From contig MNCI01005370.1 of NCBI GenBank assembly GCA_015680685.1, positions 363,991 to 427,990 of the forward strand: a stretch of 64,000 bases of DNA, written 5' to 3'. Made by a program: the position numbers and the translations under genes. Shown in pieces: positions 57,134 through 64,000 of the stretch (the first letter of the stretch is position 1; each line of letters starts with the position of its first letter). The notes under the pieces were generated by a model. The model was not told the origin of the DNA, searched no databases, and saw only the letters and a list, made by a program, of their open reading frames with translations. Source of the DNA: Gnetum montanum. Lineage: Eukaryota; Streptophyta; Gnetopsida; Gnetales; Gnetaceae.

Positions 57134-57952
57134 GAAGACACAGACATAGGAGCCATTCCTGCTGATATCTCTTGGTCGGAACTACCCTTTGACATCACTG
57201 ATGAAGGGGAAGGTGAATATAAAATCATACCCATACACCTAGCCCCACATGTTAAGCTACAAAAGATCAAGAGGCAACTCAACAACTAGAATGTTAAACT
57301 ACAAACTGTCCGAAATGACGTTAAACTACGAACTGTCCGAAATGACGTTAAACTATGAACTGTCCGAGATGACGTTAAACTACGAACTGTCTGAAATGAC
57401 GTTAAACTACAACACATCCACAATGACATTAAACTAGCCACGGTCAAAAATGACCGGTTCCATTTAAAACTTCTTGGAAATGTTATTACCTTTGGCCCAC
57501 CATGGCATAAAACTAGTAATCCTTTCTTTGACAATAGATGTAACAGTCCATCAAGACTTTAAACTGATGTACCAAGCCCAAAATGGCTTTAAAATAGAGC
57601 CAACAAATTACATATTTACAAACTCTCATCATCTTACATTGAATTTCTGCTTACAAGTTACAAGTTACAATTTAGATTCATGCACGGTTGTTGTCCTCTT
57701 TTTCAGACTTGCATTTAGTTGCACACATATACTCTAGAAAATAAAGAAAAACAATAAAAAACATGAAAAATGACAAAAAAATTTACAAGAAACATAAAGA
57801 TAACGATGCAACCATTTTATACCGTAATTAAAATTCAGGCCATTACATCAGTCTTTATACATTCCACCAAACTAGTTATCCTATATTTGTTTACACTTTG
57901 TAACTCTCTTACTGAGGGAGTGTCTCTTATTTCACTCCTGTTTTAATTGGCA
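57134..57952 (+). other. Stop-rich gap between protease and RT, possibly an Ogre-type intron
   Basis: The frame stays readable to about 57,520 (ISWSELPFDITDEGEGEYK and the 9-residue repeats) and then has many stops to 57,950. RT coding begins after TCCTGTTTTAATTGGCAG (57,935-57,952), a good acceptor. Ogre and some Tat elements are known to splice an intron at exactly this junction; that it happens here is inference, and the donor is not fixed. Confidence 0.45.
57293..57454 (+). repeat. 27-bp in-frame minisatellite, 6 units
   Basis: Units start at 57,293, 57,320, 57,347, 57,374, 57,401 and 57,428. In the gag-pol frame they encode a 9-residue repeat NDVKLRTVR. The fourth unit has TGA (57,392) where its sisters have CGA. 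Looser TTAAACT-type copies continue to about 57,600, and three related 31-bp steps with TAAACTAG/GAAACTAG occur at 61,180-61,275. Confidence 0.9.
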
Positions 57953-59180
57953 GGAGGAAGTATCATGGCCAACCACAACATCCTCTCAAAATTGTCTCTC
58001 AACGGACCATACGGAGATATAGAAAGAGCAATTCGCCCAAAATCTTTGGATCTAAGTCTATCCACCTACGTCGATTTGATAGCCTCCACTCAAGAAATGT
58101 CAGACTGGCCTAAAAACGTAGCCAAAACTCTAGACCTAGAAGCTAACAATATCACTGAAGATCCTCTAGTTGAGATCCCCATTACCACAGTTAATGATGA
58201 AGCCAAGACCTTGAAATTAAGTGCCTTACTAGATCCACAACTCGTAGGTGACATCACTCAGGTCTTAAAAGACAATGTAAAAATATTCGCATGGTCATAT
58301 ACAGACATGCCAGGACTAGACCCCTGGATCATCCAACATAACATTATCCTTGATGAAAAAATCAAACCGGTAAAACAAAAAGCATGAAAGGTTAGACCTA
58401 AAGTCGCATTAGCAGTCCGCACTGAGATCACAAAGCTTTACCAGGCTGGTTTCATCCGAGCCGTTGACTATTCCGATTGGGTATCAAACATTGTTGTAGT
58501 CCCCAAGAAGAATGGTAGTATACGCATATGTATTAATTTTCGTGACCTCAACATAGCCACTATAAAAGATGACTTTTCCCTGCCCAATATTGATCAACTT
58601 ATTGACATGACTGCTGGGCATGCATTATTATCCTTTATGGACAGATTTTTAGGCTACAATCAGATAAGAATTAATCCAGAGCATCAACTTAGAACAACTT
58701 TTATGACACCTTGGGGGACATTTTGTTATATGATGATGCCATTTGGCCTTAAGAATGTAGGTGCCACATATCAATGAGCAATGACATACATATATAGTGA
58801 CTACATGCTTAATTTGCTCAATGATTATGTTGATGATATAGCGGTCAAGTCTAAAATAACCGAACAACATGCAAAAGATCTAGACTTAGTGCTTAAACGT
58901 TGTCTCAAATATGACCTTAGGCTCAACCCAAAAAAGTGTGTCTTTGGTGTTAAAACGGGCAAAATGCTTGGTTTCCTAGTTTCCAAAACAGGGATACAGG
59001 TAGACCTTGATAAGGTTAAAGCGATAACCAATATGCAACCTCCAAGAAACCTTACCGAACTACGTGGCCTCCAAGGTAGGCTGCAATTTATTAGACGCTT
59101 TATCGAAATGTTGACGGATAAGTTGAGTCCCATGCAACATCTATTACGAAAGAATGTACATTTCCAATGGACTCAACAAT
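57953..59180 (+). pseudogene. Tat reverse transcriptase
   Basis: Motifs: GFIRAVDYSDWVSNIVVVPK, IRICINFRDLNIATIKDDF, FMDRFLGYNQIRI, MMMPFGLKNVGATYQ, the catalytic YVDDIAVKS (intact YxDD), LRLNPKKCVFGVKTGKMLGF, and IDLLRGLQGRL-type thumb. Stops at 58,385 (KA-stop-KVRP) and 58,775 (YQ-stop-AMT) are TGA where Arg CGA is expected. Same frame as gag. Confidence 0.9.
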
Positions 59181-59590
59181 GCCAAGAAGCATTTGAGAAC
59201 ATAAAACAAGAGTTGGTCCAACTACCAACTGTTTATCCTCCACAAAGTGACAAACCTTTCTACATCTATCTTGCAAATTCTAGTTCATCCATCGCATCCA
59301 TGCTTTGTCAAAAACGTCAAGATGGGGCCAAGAGCCCTGTATACTATCTAAGCCATGCTTTAATAGCCCATGAACAACGATACAACGATGTAGAAAAATC
59401 ATGCCTTGCCCTTGTCTTCTCTTTGAAGAAATGGCGATATTATCTCTTCCGTAATCAAGTTTACATCATTTGCAAAAATAATGTTCTCCGTGCCATCACT
59501 AATAACATCTATGAGTCAAGTAGGTTAGCTAGGTGGAAAGCGATGATTGTAGAATTTGATTTACACTATGTCGCTCAATCTTCCACAAAA
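59181..59590 (+). pseudogene. Tat RNase H (first, Ty3 type)
   Basis: FYIYLANSSSSIASMLCQ (usual LYLAVS...A), SPVYYLSHALIAHEQRYNDV, EKSCLALVFSLKKWRYYLF, IICKNNVLRAI. Standard Ty3 connection/RNase H order following RT without a break. Confidence 0.85.
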
Positions 59591-59699
59591 GGTCAAGCAA
59601 TAGCCACACAATTAACTGTCTCACCGACACATGATCAAACAACAATAAACCCCGAATTCCCAGATGAAAATGTTAACAGTATAGACACCATACCTGATA

Positions 59700-60283
59700 A
59701 TTATGAGGCAATTCTCTACTTTGATGGGGCCTCAACCTCTCATGGAGGAAGTGCCGCAGCTATTTTAATATACCCCTCTGGGGAAATCCAACCTTTTGCT
59801 TATCGCTTAAACTTTCCTTGCACCAATAACATAGCAGAATATGAAGGTCTTCTTACAGGACTTCAAATAGCGCTAACTTCGGGAATCTCATGCCTTGTAG
59901 TTCGAGGTGATTCGCAATTAGTTATTAATCAAGTCACTGAAGCCTACACATGAAAAGCTCTCCATTTGCAACTGTATTGTGATTTGACTAAACACCTAGC
60001 GAGGCAACTAGTAGAAGTGGATATACAACACATCCATAGAAGTAAGAATACCATTGCTGATGCACTTGCCACACTAGCTTTAAACATGATGCCTAAAATG
60101 TTTCATGCATTGCCTAGTTCTATAACCAGTTGTGCTAAACCTATAATTAACACTCTAAGTGAAGTACCTATAGCATCTATTAGTACAACACACGCAATAG
60201 AATGGTATGATGATGTAAAAGAGTATCTTCTAAAAGGAAAACCTCCACAACACTTGACACATGCTCAAAAGGACGCCATATGA
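59700..60283 (+). pseudogene. Second, archaeal-type RNase H of the Tat lineage
   Basis: LYFDGASTSHGGSAAAILIY, NNIAEYEGLLTGLQIALTSG, LVVRGDSQLVINQV, then the DIQHIHRSKNTIADALATL end block. The D-G-A...E...D-S-Q pattern is that of the additional RNase H found in Tat elements. Stops at 59,951 and 60,281 (both TGA). Confidence 0.9.
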
Positions 60284-61222
60284 AAATGCTCTCACCAATA
60301 CACATTAATAGGTGACACCTTGTGTCATAAATCATATGAAGGTATTTTGCTAACATGTGTTAGTAGCACTGATGGTCAAACAATTGTAGAACAAATCCAT
60401 GAAGGACTTTGTGGAGGACACATAGCACCTAAAGCAATGGCAACAAAGATTAGGCGCTTAGGCTATTACTGGCCACGCATGGAATACGATTGCATCTCCA
60501 AGGTTAGAACCTATGACATCTGCCAAAAGCATAGTAATCTGATACATGTCCCACCTAACGAACTGCATACTACACAAATCACATGGACATTCCAAAAATG
60601 GGGTTTAGACTTAATTGGACCAATAACAGCATCATCTTCAGTAGGCCATAGCTTCATTATCATTGCAACTGAATATTTCACAAAATGGGTGGAAGCTATT
60701 CCTCTTAGGAAGACCACATCAAAACACGTTTGCAGCTTTATAATGGAAAATATTATAACCCATTTTGGTGTTCCAATGACCATCGTTACCGATAATGGGC
60801 CACAATTCAGTAGTGCAGATGCCAAAAGTTTTTGTGAAAGTCTAGGCATTAAACATGCATTTTCATCACCATACTACCCGCAGAGTAATGGTCAAGTGGA
60901 GGCTACAAATAAAACTGTCATCATGATACTCAAAAAGATGCTGAATCAGAGCAAGAAACTATGGCATGAAAAATTGGTCTATGCATTATGGGCTTATAGA
61001 ATGACACATCGAACATCCACAGGTAAAAATCCATATAGTCTTGTATATAGATCTAAAGCTGTTTTACCTTTAGAATTGCAGGTTCCCTCATTGCGGATAA
61101 CTCTCTCCAGTCTCCTTGATGAAAGTCAAAATAATGAATTACGCATTGCTGACCTCAACACAGTAGAGGAGGAATGCACCATCCACTACGACGCTAAACT
61201 AGTGCCGTCCAAGGGGTTATGA
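60284..61222 (+). pseudogene. Tat integrase, C-terminus missing
   Basis: HHCC: IHEGLCGGHIAPKAMATKIR and TYDICQKHSN (first Cys pair partly degenerate: ISKVRTYDIC). Catalytic core D-D-E: GLDLIGPITASSS, TIVTDNGPQFSS, SPYYPQSNGQVEATNKT are intact. After AYRMTHRTSTGKNPYSLVYR the frame ends at 61,222 without the usual C-terminal domain; TAAACTAG-type repeat units follow, so the 3' part was lost or replaced. Confidence 0.9.
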
Positions 61223-61615
61223 CGTGAAACTAGCCCACGATAGTCTGCGAAGACTATAAACTAGCGACCTCATCGACAATCAGGCAAAATTTAAAAAGAT
61301 CTATTGTTGCAGTTGGCTGTTCCTGTTCCACAAAGACTTGTTGCATGATTCATCTCATGGGGCCTAATGAAACTGATGCTGTTCATAATTCTATTTGCTT
61401 TGAAAGTTGCATGTGGTGACTCCATATTCTTGTTTAAAGTGTTTAGCTGACTATTTCATTTGTGGTTTTCTTGTCTTCTTGGAGTTGTGTTTGTAGGATG
61501 ACACTTCTGAGGTGTTCGTGCATAGATGCACTTTATCATGATGACAAGGTATCACGTTTTTCTTGATGCACGCAACTGGGTTAGTCAATTTGTTCATAAG
61601 TACATTACCGACTCC
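61223..61615. other. 3' internal region of the Tat element
   Basis: Begins with three loose 31-bp repeat units (GAC...AAACTAG) and then has no coding motif. No clear polypurine tract is seen before the 3' LTR. Confidence 0.45.
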
Positions 61616-62678
61616 TGATGCATCCCCTATTTCCCCATCATGCTTCCCTTAGCCTATTCAATTACAACCCCCCTGATACATTCTGCTCACCTCAAAACTC
61701 TTGATACATTGTTGCACACTGTAACTCTCTAAGCAGTTGCGATGCAAAACATGATACATAGTACATGATGAAAAATGTAAGTGCTCAAACAGGAGCAAGG
61801 CACAAAAAGCAAGTTCTTTCAAAAAGACCAAAAAAAAAATATAATTTTTCCAAGAAGGCTAGAGTTGGAGCTAATCTTTTTAATTTTTTCTTTTTATCGC
61901 TTGAGGGCTTGTATTTCTAATTTGTATTTTTTTTATGGGCTTGAATGACCCACAAATTGTAAAATACATTGAACCTGGTCAAAGAAAACCCTAGCCAAAC
62001 CCTAACCCAACCCTATAAATACCCCATCAATTTACACAAATTGGGGAAGGAGGCAAGAGAAGCAAAGAAAAAGTAGCAAGAGAGGCAAAAAGACAAGAAG
62101 GAGAAGAAGATTGGAAGAGGTAAAGATTGGAGAAATTTGCGATTCTGAAGGAGGACAGAACTTGTAATCCTTGGGCACCCGACACATCTGATTGTTGGCT
62201 TCCAAGTTCTTCTCATGCTCATCCCATTTTATCGTCACATCGTCGTGTCATATCATTCCTGGGCTAGGCATTTGACTTGCCATCCACACTTGTGCAACTA
62301 CGCTTTGACCGGTGCACATTTTTTTTAAAACAATATAATACAGTTCATTATTGCCTCCCATTTACATTGTTTAGTTCTGTTTATGCTTTACAAATATAAA
62401 TTTGTTTATGATTTACTCATAATTTAGTACATTTTATTTACATTTCGTATTATTGTTTACATTTCGTTTACATCCTATTTACGATAATCCCAATGCTAGC
62501 CGTAGCTTACGCTCGGGGAAGTCCTTGGTTGATTTGCGTGCAAACCATCCAAGGCACTCTACCTTCGTTTACTTTTCTAGCTTGCCCTCGAGCGAAGGCA
62601 GGGTCAACTGTGGCTACCCAATGATCTCTCGGTGTCTGTTTCCATTCTAGCCTTACACCAATGATTTAGGTCAGTACA
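61616..62678 (+). repeat. 3' LTR of the Tat element
   Basis: Secure from about 61,830 by alignment with 52,499-53,421; the likely start is TGATGCAT at 61,616. Contains CCCTATAAATACCCCATCAA (TATA box about 62,012) and ends GTCAGTACA at 62,678, followed by GATGC. LTR copies differ at several percent of sites by eye, so the insertion is not recent. Confidence 0.8.
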
Positions 62679-62775
62679 GATGCAATATTGCATCTATGAT
62701 ATAGTAGATGCGATACAACATCTATGATGTAGCAGGCAACTAAGATGCATTGACAAGGATGCTACAACATAGATG
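62679..62775 (-). mobile_element. Family A LTR (copy 5, remainder)
   Basis: GATGCAATATTGCATCTATG and GTAGCAGGCAACTAAGATGC match 41,723-41,820. It starts with the right GATGC target duplication. Confidence 0.9.
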
Positions 62776-64000
62776 CTACAACAATAGATTCACTTGATTT
62801 TTCATTTTTTTAATTCTCCCAAGTTTCTTGCCTACATAAAATTGATCCATGCAGGGATCGGGAGAGGAACATTGATATCTCAATTCCTCAGAGAGAAAAA
62901 ATGGAATCTAGATTGTGAAATCATTTTATTTCACTTGATTCTTTTTTTTGGTATACTTCTAGAGTGACTGCACAAGAAGTAGAGTTGGAAATCTTTTGAA
63001 CTATTATTATTTATATTACCTTTGATACTCAAGATCTAATTTAGATGCTATATTGTTAGACAATAAAGATATTTTGTGGGTGTTTTTCTAGTGTAAAGAG
63101 AGAGGAGGCCATGGCTTGTATTATCTTATCCCATAGTTTCTTAAATAGGCACCGTGTCAATAGCATTGAAGAATATTTAAATTAAGTTTCTTAGATTTTT
63201 TCTACTAGGAAAAAAGTAGGATTTTTGTAGCTTAGATTACATCACTTTGGAAAATATCCTGCAAAATGCTTGGTAAAGCCCTTTTTTTTTTGATAAAAAA
63301 TGCAAAAGCTTTGATTTTGATTGTGGTAGATTTATGTCATATCGAGATTTTCCACTGCAAAATCCAAATGAGTTTATTGGTTTTTTGTTTTTATATTCTC
63401 TTGATTCTAGTGCTTCCAAGTTGCTTCATGTTGCTGTAGATGTTGATGAAGTACTTGGAAGCTTCTATCTTTGTGAAATGCATTTATAAAGGAAAAATAC
63501 CAAGCTTGTTATGATGTTTTAGAGTACTATATCTATGGCTTCATGAAGATATGGAAATGCTCTCAGGCTGAAGTTGATCATCGTGCTCATGATTTTCTCA
63601 AGTCAAAGTATTTCAAGGATGAGATCAAACCTATCTTGAAGGACCCAAAAGTTAGAAATTTGGATCCCATACATTGGAAATTAATTTTGGCAATCCCATA
63701 TGTTGGAGATCTAGGTTTCACATGATGTGGTAGCATGTGGGATCTATGAAAATAATTAAAAAGTTTAAAACTTTTCAAATGATGCCAAGATGTCAAAGAA
63801 TTAACCCAAAATGGTCACAAGCTACCTTGGTAGGTTCCATAAGCCTAAAATCCAAGCTAAATTGCTCAAATGTTGGGGATATAGGTCCTACACATTGGTA
63901 TTATGATACAAGATGCTCACATGTTGAAGAGATGAAGTCCACAATTCGGATATGCAAATTTTTAACTTTTTAAATTATTTTAACCACAAAAAATCAATAT
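62776..64000. other. Unassigned sequence
   Basis: No recognised domain. A plus frame 63,543-63,725 (KIWKCSQAEVDHRAHDFLKS) is open for 60 codons and unidentified. Around 63,690-63,920 words like TATGTTGGAGATCTAGG and AATGTTGGGGATATAGG recur, a weak repeat. Confidence 0.4.

Larger units (their letters stand above)
51266..62678 (+). mobile_element. Tat-lineage Ty3/Gypsy LTR retrotransposon, 11.4 kb, plus strand
   Basis: Inserted in family A copy 5: left flank CATAGATGC, right flank GATGCAATATTG, while copy 4 has CATAGATGCAATATTG uninterrupted, proving a 5-bp GATGC duplication. Ends are TG (51,266) and CA (62,678). Order: 5' LTR, primer-binding region, gag, protease, tandem repeat/intron-like gap, RT, RNase H, archaeal-type second RNase H, integrase, 3' LTR. 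The second RNase H after the first is diagnostic of Tat/Ogre elements. Gag to integrase is one frame (53,609-61,222) broken only by in-frame stops, with no net frameshift. The two ends are asymmetric: 51,266-52,361 has no counterpart at the 3' end. Confidence 0.93.

Noticed and set aside
57249-57534. Plus and minus frames with regular LNYELSEMT-like or SLTSFRTV-like repeats
   Set aside because: Out-of-frame or antisense readings of the 27-bp array; the gag-pol frame reads NDVKLRTVR instead.
63543-63973. Possible cellular gene at the right edge
   Set aside because: Two short open frames (60 and 78 codons) without a recognised domain, splice pattern or codon bias; kept only as unassigned sequence.

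Overview
This is plant nuclear DNA, most likely from a gymnosperm. It is AT-rich, stratified into old nested retrotransposons, and contains an integrated caulimovirid-type pararetrovirus in a single-polyprotein layout. The gymnosperm placement is inference from that style of decay and from the atypical LINE and SINE content; no lineage-diagnostic gene is present. I found no intact cellular gene. Two cellular gene relics are recognisable: a 2-oxoglutarate dioxygenase pseudogene (11.1-12.6 kb) and an intronless CCR4-type deadenylase copy (33.6-34.8 kb) lying inside an LTR element. A third short exon-like fragment (51.65-51.85 kb) is unidentified.

Layout. 0-3.95 kb: minus-strand LTR plus gag-like remnant of a dispersed family (called family A here), cut by a solo LTR with perfect TTTCC duplications. 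4.3-8.3 kb: minus-strand LINE of an atypical type (coiled-coil/RRM ORF1, endonuclease, RT), followed by a cluster of tRNA-derived SINEs to 8.86 kb. 10.6-13.3 kb: a more GC-rich island with the dioxygenase pseudogene. 13.3-17.3 kb: SINE and two plus-strand LINE remnants. 17.3-20.5 kb: plus-strand family A LTR and gag. 22.1-31.4 kb: a decayed Tat-type Ty3/Gypsy gag-protease region (+) interrupted by a minus-strand Ty3/Gypsy element with both LTRs (22.47-28.10 kb). 31.9-37.8 kb: a family A LTR split by a roughly 5 kb non-autonomous LTR element that carries the deadenylase retrocopy. 39.7-43.07 kb: a large foldback with two 1,085-bp arms of equal length around a family A LTR. 43.07-50.44 kb: the endogenous pararetrovirus on the minus strand. 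50.44-62.78 kb: another family A copy, split by an 11.4 kb Tat element (51,266-62,678) with a perfect GATGC target-site duplication. 62.8-64 kb: nothing recognised.

How it fits together. The insertion order can be read from the nesting. Family A is the common substrate: five LTR copies occur and four of them are interrupted or rearranged. The Tat element at 51-62 kb keeps one reading frame from gag to integrase, broken only by in-frame stops. The virus keeps one frame from its N-terminal region through RT. Several breaks in both are C-to-T or G-to-A changes, as expected from decay of methylated, silenced DNA. Coding remnants are therefore annotated mostly as pseudogenes or mobile elements.
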